Positions 8,325 through 17,416 of a stretch of DNA of 64,000 nt are shown piece after piece. Positions within the stretch are counted from its first letter, which is position 1, and each line of letters starts with the position of its first letter. Under the pieces are notes generated by a model. The model searched no databases and was not told where the DNA came from. It saw nothing but the letters and a program-made list of their open reading frames with translations. The position numbers were made by a program, and so were the translations under genes. The stretch comes from Phycisphaerales bacterium (GTDB lineage: Bacteria; Planctomycetota; Phycisphaerae; UBA1845; Fen-1342): the NCBI GenBank assembly GCA_016716475.1, contig JADJWG010000001.1, positions 1-64,000 on the forward strand, in the 5' to 3' direction.

Positions 8325-10145
8325 ATGGAGAAATTGAAGATGCCCAAAGAACTTCTAATCGTTCGACATTCGGGATTGCGGGTAATTCCTCCGGCTGAAG
8401 TGCTTTCGGCGATTCCATCGTCTGAAATTGCACTGCCACGTGTGGATGAGCAGATCGATACGACCGCGTTTGCGGCGCAGATTGAGCAAGACGACTGGGG
8501 TGATCAGGACGGCTACCTGAGAGAGCAGGCTGCTCGGCTCTTGGCGCGGCCGAGCGTCAAGGTGACGTTGCCGTTCCTACTTTGGGCCGGCGGAGATCCG
8601 CATGTTTGTCGCTCTCGCGCTATGTGGGCGACGAGCGACAGTGTGGTCATTCATGAATTCGATCGCGATTCGAACTCCTGGGCCTGGCCGCGGAGCGAAG
8701 CGCAAATCGCGATGGAAACTCGCGGATTGCCGGGTCTGCCGCCGGTGACTGCCCGCGGCGACGCTGTCGTTCGCGTTGAAGTGTCCGCATCGATATCGGA
8801 CGAAGATGTTCGTGAGGCTGTCGGAGATAACTTGCTGACGAACGTGCGGGTGGTAATGGAGACCGGGTTGACGCCTGCCATCTGCAGGGGTGCGATCTGA
8901 GGAAGACCTGATGCGGGTTCGACGCGCGGTTCGAGAGGCACTGGCGGGCCTGAAGGAGGTCTTTCCAAACCTGAACACGATTCACATGTTTATCGCTGCT
9001 CCCGTGTCCGTCTGCTTCGCGATTGGACAAGAATTAAAGCCCCGGAATTCGCCGCCGATCCAGACCTATCGCTTCAGGCGAGTCGAGGGGCAGCCGGCAT
9101 TTAAGCCCGCGTTGGTGCTTCGCGGTGGAGAAGGCGAATTTCGCGAAGCGCCGCTATCGCCGGCGCAAGTTAGCCGAGCTCAGGCAGCACGCGGAATATG
9201 GTCGAAAGTTATCGCGGATATTGAAGGATACTCCGCGAATCGCCCGGCGGGGTCGCCTCCGGGCGCACCGTGGTACGCCAGTCTTGAGCCCCGCGATGCG
9301 CTGGAGCGTGCGGCACCGTTCCCGAGCCTGAAACCACTGCGACAATTGATGCCCGACGGCGCCGCGGTGGATCCGAGTCCATTTCCCGCGGAGTACGGCT
9401 TCGACAAGGACCGGAAGTTGTGGCGGATCAGCGACCGCCTGCTGCTTGGCCTCGATACGGCGGCCAGCTCAGATGAGGCACGGCTGCAGCAGATCATTCG
9501 CTTGTTTCTCTTCCACGAATACCTGCATGATTTTCATAGTCTGACGAAGTACACGGCGGCTGAAGTTGGAAAATTCGCGAATTGCCTGGAGTTCATCGAT
9601 TACACGGCGGACGCTTACGCCCTCGTCCATCAATTGGATTGTCAGCATCTTTATCACCACGGAACGGTTAAGACCGACGATGCCAAGCGTGAATTTCTGG
9701 CAGATCAGATCGACTTAGTGATTCGGTCGTTTTGGGCATTCGAGCCCGCGGTGCCGGTTCTTGAATGGCAGTTGCGGCGGATGCTGGCGCTATTTGAACT
9801 GGTATTGGCGGCATGCGCAGATCAAACGAGCCAAGAAGCTCGCAACGGTCCTCGGGCTCCTGGGAAGGCCGCCGCATGTCGAGATTGCCGGTCTGCATCA
9901 ATTTGCGCGCGGACGGCGAGTGCTCGTGCGGCTTGACCGCTTCGATCGAAGCACTGCTCTTGAACTCGGGCTGGTCTTGGAAGACTGCCGACTCATGCGC
10001 CTTGGGGACAGCCCGACGCTTGGCGTGTCCGAGCTGGCGAAGGCTTTCATGCATGGCCAGCACGACAGCTCAAGGGTTTTTCAATGCAGTGTTCGAGGAG
10101 GCGGCTCAGCGATCGGGGGCACTTCCGCTTTCGGATTCTGCGTAG
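8325..10145 (+). pseudogene. SAVED effector fused to HExxH metallopeptidase-like domain, frameshifted
   Basis: The N-terminal half is a SAVED cyclic-nucleotide sensor: VVIHEFDRDSNSWAWPRS, VVRVEVSASISDEDVREAVG and especially IHMFIAAPVSVCFAIGQELK. It is broken once at about 8890, where RGAI meets RSEEDLMRV one base out of frame. A second domain follows with RLFLFHEYLHDFHSL (HExxH histidines at 9514 and 9526) and, about 25 residues on, EFIDYTADAYALVHQ, resembling the acidic-ligand helix of ImmA-like peptidases. A second shift near 9820 leads to a ~110-residue tail ending ALPLSDSA. The rebuilt protein is about 600 residues. Role inferred: a protease switched on by the CD-NTase product. SAVED is fairly secure; the peptidase is a motif-level call. 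Confidence 0.68.
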
Positions 10146-10407
10146 CGGACAGACTCGGCTGCTATTCCGATTGTGCTGACACGCCGTGCCCGAAACCGTT
10201 TTTCGGACCCATCGGAGCCGGATGTCGATCCCGATCGGGTAAATCGCCACGGTTCTGAGGCGATAATTGGGCATCCACGCTAATCTGCAGCGAGAATTGT
10301 CCCGATCGGTATCATGTCGCTTGAAAACGCGACTTCACAGGCGTACCATACGTGGGCAACGTGGGTTGTGTCCCGTTCGGGAATATGCAAAGGGATCTTT
10401 CGAACTC

Positions 10408-10644
10408 GTGAAGAAAGCTGTCACCAATGAGAGCGCCTTCGTTCGAGCGCGACGACAAGCCAACAGGCTGACCCAGCGCGAGCTTGGCGAGCTGGCGGGG
10501 GTGGGGCTGCGCTTCGTATCGGAGTTGGAGCGGGACAAACCCTCGGTCCGCCTAAACGTCGTCAACAAGGTGCTGGCGGTATTTGGAAAGACCCTCGGCA
10601 TTGTTGATCTGGCTAAGCAGGACACCAGCCATGAAAAGCCGTGA
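10408..10644 (+). CDS. hipB: HipB-like antitoxin/repressor
   Basis: From the GTG at 10408 the product is 78 residues with an XRE helix-turn-helix: FVRARRQANRLTQRELGELAG then VGLRFVSELERDKPSVRLN and a short tail KVLAVFGKTLGIV, the normal HipB pattern. It overlaps the next gene by 13 bases. In HipBST systems HipB represses the operon and helps hold the kinase. The frame is intact while both partners are damaged. The start could lie further upstream in the open frame, but the extra sequence shows no family match. Confidence 0.75.
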   Translation: MKKAVTNESAFVRARRQANRLTQRELGELAGVGLRFVSELERDKPSVRLNVVNKVLAVFGKTLGIVDLAKQDTSHEKP

Positions 10645-10982
10645 GGCCATTGTGCGAATCGACGGTCAGCCGGTGGGCCGGCTCCGCGAGTCCGGGCGGC
10701 AGGTGACGTTCACGTACGATCCCCAGTGGTTGAGCAATCCGAATGCGGTTCCCGTGTCGCTGACGCTTCCATTGCGGCCGCAGCCATACGTCAGCGATGG
10801 CCTGCACCCGTTCTTCGAGAATTTGCTGCCGGAGGGCTAGCTGCTGGAGTTGGCGACCAAGAAACTCAAGATCGGGAAGGACGATGCATTCGGGCTGCTT
10901 GTGGCAACCTGCGCTGATTGTGTCGGCGCCCGTCGAGATCATCCCGGCGGTGGAATCGAATGATCCGGAGTCCAACTCGTGA
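10632..10982 (+). pseudogene. HipS-like small subunit (HipA N-subdomain), nonsense mutation
   Basis: The protein begins MKSREAIVRIDGQPVGRLRE and continues through LTLPLRPQPYVSDGLHPFFENLLPEG, the classical N-terminal subdomain 1 of HipA encoded as a separate gene. A TAG at 10838-10840 follows LLPEG, where HipA/HipS proteins normally have a tryptophan or another residue before LLELATKKLKIGKDDAFGLL, which does follow in frame. A frameshift near 10925 is needed to reach the ending NDPESNS. The stop overlaps the GTG of the kinase gene. In HipBST, HipS rather than HipB is the antitoxin; here it is cut after 69 residues. Confidence 0.65.
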
Positions 10983-11905
10983 CCCGTGTTTGCCGCATCT
11001 GTTTGAACAGCACGGAAGAGCGCGACGACTACCACGCCCGTTGCCTGCGCGCACTATTCGGCGTTCCGAAAGTGCCGCAAATCGACATCAACCTCAGCAA
11101 GCTCCACACCGCTGCGCTCGCGATGGTGGGACATACGTCGCTCTCGGGGATTCAGAAAAAGATCTCAGTTAAACTCGCCGCGGACCGCGAGACGTTTGCA
11201 GGTGGCGCCGAAGGTGGCCGGTACATCCTGAAGCCGCAAACCGAGACGTTCCCGTCGCTGCCGGAGAACGAGCAGGTGACGATGTGTCTCGCGCGCTGGT
11301 GGAAATCGAGGTGCCGCCGTGCGGACTGATTCCGCTAAGCGACGGCACGCTGGCATTCATTTCGAGGCGTTTTGATCGCACAGCAGAAGGGCGCAAGTTG
11401 CGGCAGGAGGATTTCTGCCAGTTGGCGGAGCAATCACCGAAGGACAAGTATGAAGGCTCGGCGGAGTCGTGTGTGCGCCTGCGAAAATACGCGACAGAGC
11501 CGCTGATCGAAGTCCTAAGGCTGTATCGCCAACTCATCTTTGCGTGGTGGTGCGGGAACGGAGACATGCACCTAAAGAATCTGTCCGTATTCGTGGATCC
11601 CCAGGGCATCGTACGATTGACTCCGGCGTATGACCTGCTCAGCACGCGGCTGGTCATTCCGAACGATCCGCTGGCGCTATCCGTCGTCGGCAAGAAGTCC
11701 AAGCTGACCGTCGATACTTGGCGAGAATTCGCCCAACACTGCGGCATCCACTGACAAGACGGCCAGCCGCGTGATCGAAAAGCAATGTTCCATCATTGCG
11801 GATGCGGAGAAGCTCATCGCGGGGTGCCTCCTGCCGGACGAGCAGAAGGAGGGGTTTCGCGCGTTGATTCAGCAGCGGACTGCGTCGCTGGCACCGAAGC
11901 GATGA
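10979..11905 (+). pseudogene. HipT-like Ser/Thr kinase toxin, frameshifted
   Basis: The start TRVCRICLNSTEERDDYHARCLRALFG is the cysteine-containing head of HipT-type kinases. It continues with TSLSGIQKKISVK (ATP loop region) and GRYILKPQTETFPSLPENE. The frame breaks at about 11285. The next segment holds the catalytic WWCGNGDMHLKNLS and the metal-binding TPAYDLLSTR. A last shift near 11750 leads to KTASRVIEKQCS and the end LIQQRTASLAPKR. All motifs are present but spread over three frames, so the toxin is dead as read. HipT kinases act on translation factors or aminoacyl-tRNA synthetases; the target here is unknown. Confidence 0.7.
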
Positions 11906-11959
11906 AAAGAGTGAGTTCTGCATTGGGGTGGGATGAAAGCATGTTACCCCCGGGCGCCG

Positions 11960-12275
11960 GTCCGGCGACCGACACCAGCGCGTAGGGACAAATCTCCGGG
12001 AACCCCACCGGCTTAAGAAGCCTCCAAGACGGGCGATTGCGGTCGAACGACAAGTGCATGCGATCTTCGGGGTAGTACGCGAAGTAGGCTTGCAGGATTC
12101 GGTCAGGTGGGCTTCGTTGATCACGATCAGTGGTCCAGTCACTTGCGGCGGGTCGAGCCGATGAGGCGTTCGCAGAACGGATTCTGCCGAGCGAGCAGTG
12201 GGCCGTGACGAATCTTCGTCGATGCCCATGTGTTTGACGCGTCGCAAAATCGAGTCCGTAGTTTTACTGAAAACG
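11960..12275 (-). mobile_element. IS transposase (integrase-core) remnant
   Basis: Read on the minus strand, damaged frames give RRVKHMGIDE, then QNPFCERLIGSTRRK, then LIVINEAHL, and HLSFDRNRP. These are the ordered landmarks of a DDE integrase-core transposase of the IS481/IS3-like kind (normally MGIEEV, NPYxERLIGSIRRECLDH, LNEAHL, RTHLSLD). Stops and shifts occur throughout, no intact frame longer than a few tens of codons remains, and I could not find terminal inverted repeats. It separates the Hip module from the AbiE modules and may mark an old insertion. Confidence 0.65.
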
Positions 12276-12347
12276 GCTGTTTCGCCACGTGGTGAAACGA
12301 CGCTATGATTCAACGACCAATGCCGACGACACGCACCATTACGATCC

Positions 12348-13399
12348 GTGCACGGCTTGGAAACGCTCGCGACGGAGACCGAGACGCTTAGGCTACGGTC
12401 ATTCAAAGCGCGCCGGGGCAACAGCAGCGGCCGTGCGCGCCAGTTTATTGCAATCCTGGTTCCGAGCAGCGGACGCAAAGAAACGCGGCTGCTTGTCGAG
12501 GCACGCTCACGCCTGACGCCACGCGAGGCGCTTGTTACTTCGTCCGAACTGGCAAAGCGCACCACGGGCGTGTCGGGGACGCTGATTGCGTGTCCGCACA
12601 TCTCACCGCGCGTGGCGGAGATCTGTCGCGCTCAGGGAGTGGGTTACCTAGATCAAGCTGGAAATTGCGACATTCGCGCGAATGGGCTCGCCGTGCATAT
12701 TGAGGGCCGGCCGAATACCGCTCCGGATACCCGTCCGTTGCTGGCCCCCTTCGCCGCAAAGTCGAGCCGGATCACCCGTGTACTTCTCGCTCATCCAGGA
12801 CGCTCGTGGCAGGTGCAGGCGTTGGCCGCGGCGGCGCAGGTCAGCATCGGTTTGGCCTCAAAGGCCAAGAAGGCGTTGATTGAACAGGGATATGCGCAGG
12901 AGCGGGCGGGCCAGGTTGAGTTGCGGGACTTCCGCGCCGTGCTGGAGGCGTGGAGTGAGGCATATAAATCACCGGTGCGGCGGCACTCCTGTTCGTGATG
13001 AATGAGACGGATCGCCGGGTCGCGGTAGCGAACTGGTGCCATGCGCATCGGGTTCAGTATGGGTTGGCCAAATTCTCCGGGCTGGCGGTTGGCACCGATG
13101 GTGCTGCAAACGGGCCAGCGTCTGCGTGCGTGGATCGGACATCGACGATTTTCTCCCGCCGCTGCAGTTCGGTGGAAGCCAAGCCGGAATCCGGGAGTAA
13201 TCTCGCACTACTCGTGACGTCTGATGACGCCGTGTTCTATGATGCGGGACGTCGGTGGACTTCGCGTGCTTTCGCCGATTCAGCTGTACCTCGACTTACA
13301 CTCCAATCGGGTCGCGGCCGGGAGGCTGCGGACGAGCTGATGCGCGTGGTACTCGAACCGAGATTCAAAGAGCTCGCGGAAACGCTGAATCAAGGATGA
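12348..13399 (+). pseudogene. AbiEi-like antitoxin (first AbiE copy), frameshifted
   Basis: Recognisable segments are VPSSGRKETRLLVEARSRLTPREAL, CPHISPRVAEICRAQGVGYLDQAGN, AKSSRITRVLLAHPGRSWQVQAL and AAQVSIGLASKAKKALIEQG. Together these fit the uncharacterised AbiEi/type IV antitoxin relatives with an internal winged helix. A frameshift near 12985 leads to a C-terminal half (NWCHAHRVQYGL, SNLALLVTSDDAVFYDAG, ending ELAETLNQG). The N-terminus is uncertain. The gene sits six bases before a nucleotidyltransferase fragment, as expected for AbiEi-AbiEii. The motif CxxxGVGxxDxxGN is shared with the minus-strand copy, so the two are homologous. Confidence 0.6.
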
Positions 13400-13405
13400 T
13401 CCGCC

Positions 13406-13534
13406 ATGGACGCCCCGGAGACGACGCCGAGCGATCCCCGAGTTCCAGCGAGCCGGTCCGTACTGGTCGAGGTAATGACGATCCTCGGGGCGGAAATCGA
13501 CAAGCTCGTCGTTGTCGGTGGATGGGTACCCGAG
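13406..13534 (+). pseudogene. AbiEii-like nucleotidyltransferase, N-terminal fragment
   Basis: Begins MDAPETTPSDPR and reaches LVEVMTILGAEIDKLVVVGGWVPEL, the opening strand and GGW motif of AbiEii-type nucleotidyltransferase toxins. It stops being homologous at about 13534, exactly where the 3' end of an oppositely oriented AbiEii gene begins. Only about 43 codons survive, lacking the rest of the nucleotidyltransferase fold. This is a truncation by rearrangement rather than gradual decay. Confidence 0.6.
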
Positions 13535-14173
13535 CTACTTAGACACGATGTCGAGCAGCTCGCGGACAAGGCCTGCGACGTCCGCCTGTAAATCTGGGTC
13601 AGGCGCTCCGAGAAACTCGGCCACCCGCACGGGGCCGATCGAATCAACGAGCCGGAAATCACGACGAAGCACGGCAAGGGCCTCGTTGACATCTGCCCGT
13701 TCACCGAATCCGCGGATTTTCGTTGCGATTTGTTCGACGCCGTCGATGTGATGCCGGATCACGTAAAACAGGTCATATGCGTCCTTCGGCTTCCCGCGTT
13801 TATCGAACGCCAGCGCTTCAGCACGGTGAACGCCGCTGCCCACATACTTTGATGCTGCTGTCGGCGACGCCGCCGCCACTTGAAGCGTTTCGCGAAGCGG
13901 TGACAGCTTGCCAGTCCTGAAACGCGAGGTCAAGGCGTAATGATCGCTGCGAATTCGTCGTCGAGGTTTCGAAGACGCCCGCCTTTGTCGGCGGCGCTGG
14001 TCGGCGGAATCAGAAAATCGACGGTAACGCCGTGCGCGGACCGCCATCGTTGCGCAGTCGGGGTCGCGGAAGTCGCCAAGTCGGGTCGCGACCTCAAGGC
14101 ACGTTTGTCGGATGATCGTACTGCAACCCGGCGCGTAATCAGCGGCGACGCGGGGTTCGCGGCTTATCGCCAT
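13535..14173 (-). pseudogene. AbiEii-like toxin (second copy), frameshifted
   Basis: On the minus strand the ATG at 14173 overlaps the AbiEi stop as ATGGCGATAA, the coupled arrangement of AbiE operons. The start has TIIRQTCLEVATRLGDFRDPDCA and the end has RGKPKDAYDLFYVIRHHIDG, EALAVLRRDFR and LVRELLDIVSK, the C-terminal landmarks of these toxins. Between about 14060 and 13800 several frame changes are needed, so the catalytic middle is not continuous. The gene would transfer nucleotides to tRNA or protein targets if whole. Confidence 0.6.
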
Positions 14174-15185
14174 TGCATACGCTCCTTGCGCAGTTGTTCC
14201 GCTGCTTCTTGCGACCGTTCCGGCATCGCCTGGAGGTCGAGAAACGCCTGGACGGGGCTGACACACGATATCCCGTTGATCGACTTAGCGCCGTGGAAGA
14301 CGCCTTCGTCATTGGGGCGAACCAGCCACAGGTTGGCGCCGCGTTTCTCCTCGTGCCACTTCAACCGCTGGAGAAGTCGCTCACTCGCCAGCTTGTTGAT
14401 GTAAACGGCGACCAGTCGGTATCCGGCAAACGGCGCCAGCAGCCACGCAGCCGCGAGTCCGGTTAAGGTACTGGAGTATCCAAGACTTTTGCAGGCGTCC
14501 ATTACGCGCTTCGCGAGTTCCTCGCCGGTTTTAGCGGTGACGTGGCCTTCGCGAATGTCGTGGTCCCTAAAATCGTATTCGCCCTTCCAAGCATCGAGCA
14601 AGAGCTGCGGCTCCTTCGGTCGCATCGCGCCGTCGGGGTTCCGCTCGATTAGAACGTCCTGTTCCCAGCGCGCAGATGCGGCTGACGTATCCGGCTCGAG
14701 TCGGACTTCGGCTGCAAGCTCACCTTGCCGCCACCATCGCTGCGGGTCGAGTAGCAGGAGGCGTGAAACGCGCGAACTCTTGAGCGCGAACACGGATGAG
14801 GGTCGGCCGCGTCGAACAAACTGATTCGGGAGTCCGGCAATGTTTACGCGCAGTCCCGGCGCTTCAATCATGGCGTTACCGGAAAGGTCGACAAAACCGA
14901 CGCCCGCGTCCATGCAGACCCTCTTGCCGACATCCCCCATATAGGGCACGGCGACCAGCCCGATTGCATGGCGGCCGGCGCGCTTGGCGGCGTCGCTAAC
15001 GATTTGCGCCGCTTGGGCCACGGTGCCGCTCTTGAATTCGACCTCGCCTCGACGACAAGGTTGTGTGCACCAACTCGCAGCGCCAAGTCCGCCTCCCCGT
15101 TCGATTTGGCGCGCTTCACGGGGAGCCCGGTGATCTGCTTGAGCAGGTCGGGCATGCGATCCAGGATGTCGTCCACGGTGAGCAT
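14164..15185 (-). pseudogene. AbiEi-like antitoxin (second copy), one frameshift
   Basis: The start MLTVDDILDRMPDLLKQITG continues to GAHNLVVE, then a shift near 15035 leads to the long C-terminal frame. Landmarks are AIGLVAVPYMGDVGKRVCMD, AGVGFVDLSGNAMI, LKSSRVSRLLLLDPQRWWRQ (winged helix), LVRPNDEGVFHGA and VSPVQAFLDLQAM, all typical of AbiEi-like antitoxins with restriction-like and winged-helix domains. The rebuilt length is about 339 residues. It overlaps the toxin gene by ten bases. Only one frameshift is visible, making this the least damaged of the four AbiE pieces. Confidence 0.65.
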
Positions 15186-15299
15186 GTTTACTTAATTCGG
15201 CAAGTTGACGCCGCATTCAACAGCCTTATTTTAGTGAACTCGCCGGCTTTGTCCACCTTGGCGGTCGACCGATCGCAGTGGCGTTGGCGGGCTGGAGAT

Positions 15300-15572
15300 T
15301 TTGCGTCAGATTTGCGTCAGAACCGCGGGGCACACCCAGTCGCCGGCTGAGATGAGATGCAGTCGCGAGGTCAGATTTGCGTCGAACCAACGGACACAGA
15401 CACGATTGGATTCGCTGCCGACGATCATTGCGAAAAAGCTGGAAGTCGGTCCCATAACCGCGCGTTAATCGACGAGAATCAATGTTCGTATGTTGTACGG
15501 TATTTTCGTTCTACATCGGTGGCATCGGAAAGCGAAAACGCCCCAATAGAAATTTGCGTCAGATTTGCGTCA
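15300..15572. repeat. TTTGCGTCA direct repeats, possible integrase arm sites
   Basis: A 20-base unit TTTGCGTCAGATTTGCGTCA occurs at 15300-15319 and again at 15553-15572. A single related copy GATTTGCGTCGAACC lies near 15374. Each 20-mer is itself a tandem pair of TTTGCGTCA. The repeats lie within 400 bases of the half-tRNA attachment site and in otherwise gene-free DNA (15186-15687), as arm-type binding sites of tyrosine recombinases do. Confidence 0.5.
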
Positions 15573-15687
15573 AACCACCCAGAAACAGGCCAGAAACCAG
15601 TTCCGAGCCAGTCCGGGATCAGTGATGTAAACCCTTGTCACACATACTGTTACTGCTTTTCTGGGAAATTTTTTCGGTCTCTGGAGA

Positions 15688-15730
15688 GTTCCCAAGCTGG
15701 ACGTCGTGGGTTCGAATCCCATCGCCCGCT
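15688..15730 (+). other. 3' half of tRNA-Gly(CCC), attachment-site copy
   Basis: From the anticodon loop (TTCCCAA, anticodon CCC) through the T arm (GGGTTCGAATCCC) to ATCGCCCGCT, this is an exact tRNA-Gly 3' half. The sequence upstream is not a tRNA 5' half, so it is no functional tRNA. Such half copies are left at the far end of elements inserted into a tRNA gene. An integrase begins 117 bases downstream, so the site looks like the junction between two elements in tandem. The intact tRNA is not in the window. Confidence 0.75.
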
Positions 15731-15846
15731 TTTGACGTAAACCTAGCCGCCCCGCAGACTTGCGGTGACCTGCCGATGGTCGGCAGCGCGGCCTGGGACG
15801 CGAAAACGCGCGGTGTTACACCGCGCAACGCGTCTTGGAGCCACGC

Positions 15847-17196
15847 ATGCCGACGCAAAGTTCACAATCTCCAAGAGTGCCTGCGTACCGCCAGCGGTCC
15901 GGCTACACGCAGGCGATCGTCACGTTGACCGACGCCGATACCCGCCAGCGGCGCGACTACTGGCTCGGTGAGTTCGACTCGCCTGAAAGCCGCGAGCGCT
16001 ACCACCGCATCATTGCCGAGTGGGAGCGTCGTGGGCGACACCTCCCGCCACCCGACTTCGATGCCGCTCCGACACGCCGACCCGCCGCGATCACGATCGT
16101 CGAGGTCGTGCGGGACTACTGGCGCTGGGCAGTGGACTACTACCGCCCCAAGCATGCCCAGGCACTGGATGGGGCGCTCACGTTGCTGCGGTACTTCTAC
16201 GGTCGGACGCCGGCGGCAGAATTCGGCCCGAAGAAGCTCCGCCTGCTGCGCGACCACATGATTCGCGGCGGCGGGTCGTGCCGAAAGCCCTGGTCGCGGA
16301 AGTACATCAATTCGCAGGTGCAGCGCATCCGCCACATGTTCAAGTGGGCCGCCGGTCACGAACTCGTGCCGGCGTCGGTCCATCAGTCCCTCTGCACCCT
16401 CGAGCCGCTGCGGCGTGGACGCTGCGACGCCCGCGAGGGCCGGAAGGTGATGCCCGTCCCACAGCATCTGCTCGACGCCGTGCTGCCAAACCTAACGAAG
16501 CCGGTGGCTGCGATCGTGCGGCTGCAGCGCCTGACGGGCGCGCGAGCCGGCGAGCTCCTCGGCATGCGCGCGTGTGACATCGAGATGGACGATCGGCTCG
16601 GCGTCTGGACCTATAAGCCGGAGGAGCACAAGAACGCCTACCGCGAGCACGAGCGGGTCGTCTACCTGGGGCCGCGGGCGCAGGACATCATCCGGCCCTT
16701 TCTTCGAGATCGCGCGACCAGCGCCTACCTCTTCAGCCCGGCCGACTCTGAGGCCGAGCGTCGCGAGCGGCAGCACGCGGAGCGCACGACGCCCGCCGGC
16801 CAAGGCAACGAGCCCGGCACGAACCGCAAAGCGGACCCGAAGTGGAAGGCTGGCGCCCGCTTCACGACGAACACCTACCATCGCGCCATCCAGTATGCGT
16901 GCGACCGCACGTTCGCGCCGCCGCTTCACCTGGCCAAGCGGAATGGTGAGACTGCTGCCGCGTGGCGAAGGCGACTCGAAGACCAAGAGCGATGGGACGA
17001 GCTCATGGCCTGGCGGAAGGCCCACCGCTTTCATCCCCATCAGCTCCGGCACAACGCGGCAACCGACCTGCGGAAGATGTTCGGGCTCGAGGCGGCACAA
17101 CTGACGCTCGGCCACGCGAGCGCGCAGATCACGGACGCGATCTACGCCGAGCGTGACCGCGCCAAGGTGATTGAGATCATGCGAAAAATCGGCTGA
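15847..17196 (+). CDS. Tyrosine recombinase (integrase)
   Basis: A 449-residue site-specific recombinase. Residues ~75-170 form the SAM-like core-binding domain; the catalytic part shows the first arginine in RLTGARAGELLG, the box II HPHQLRHNAATDL, and LGHASAQITDAIYAE with the nucleophilic tyrosine. I chose the ATG after GGAG at 15837-15840 over an in-frame TTG at 15835. It stands just after the half tRNA-Gly(CCC) and before a strong terminator, so it probably integrated the element that followed. A ~70-residue insertion between catalytic blocks (Ser/Glu/Arg-rich, near 300-345) is longer than in typical integrases. Intact. Confidence 0.88.
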   Translation: MPTQSSQSPRVPAYRQRSGYTQAIVTLTDADTRQRRDYWLGEFDSPESRERYHRIIAEWERRGRHLPPPDFDAAPTRRPAAITIVEVVRDYWRWAVDYYRPKHAQALDGALTLLRYFYGRTPAAEFGPKKLRLLRDHMIRGGGSCRKPWSRKYINSQVQRIRHMFKWAAGHELVPASVHQSLCTLEPLRRGRCDAREGRKVMPVPQHLLDAVLPNLTKPVAAIVRLQRLTGARAGELLGMRACDIEMDDRLGVWTYKPEEHKNAYREHERVVYLGPRAQDIIRPFLRDRATSAYLFSPADSEAERRERQHAERTTPAGQGNEPGTNRKADPKWKAGARFTTNTYHRAIQYACDRTFAPPLHLAKRNGETAAAWRRRLEDQERWDELMAWRKAHRFHPHQLRHNAATDLRKMFGLEAAQLTLGHASAQITDAIYAERDRAKVIEIMRKIG

Positions 17197-17228
17197 TCCG
17201 CATCGGTTGCACAGCACGCAGATGCTAA

Positions 17229-17261
17229 CCGAGCTACCGCCCGCGGTAGCTCGGGTTTTTT
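17229..17261 (+). terminator. Rho-independent terminator after integrase
   Basis: CCGAGCTACCG pairs with CGGTAGCTCGG across a CCG loop and is followed by GTTTTTT. The stem of eleven pairs and the T run make it the clearest intrinsic terminator in the window. Confidence 0.9.
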
Positions 17262-17416
17262 CTGCGCCTCGCGACGAGCCCGCAAACCCGAGCGCCACGG
17301 TCACTTGTGGACCGCGCGCCGATGGTTGCAGTCTGGTTGCCGCGGTTGCAGGGCTACCGAGTCGCAGCGACTCCTAAAACGCCGTGCATGAGAACCCAGA
17401 CCGCCTGGAGATTCGC

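Noticed and set aside
6507..10145. An active CBASS system
   Set aside because: The CD-NTase has an early stop and several shifts that separate its third catalytic acid from the first two, and the effector is split; no working product can be read.
11654..12601. A 315-codon minus-strand open frame spanning hipT, the IS remnant and the AbiEi start
   Set aside because: Only the central part shows transposase-like text, and even that needs frame changes; the ends are antisense to other genes.
15300..15572. CRISPR array
   Set aside because: Only two 20-mers and one partial copy, unequal spacing of about 250 bases, no repeat-spacer rhythm and no cas genes.
15620..15730. A complete tRNA at the half tRNA-Gly(CCC) site
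   Set aside because: The upstream bases do not form an acceptor strand, D arm or 5' anticodon stem; only the 3' half is tRNA-like.
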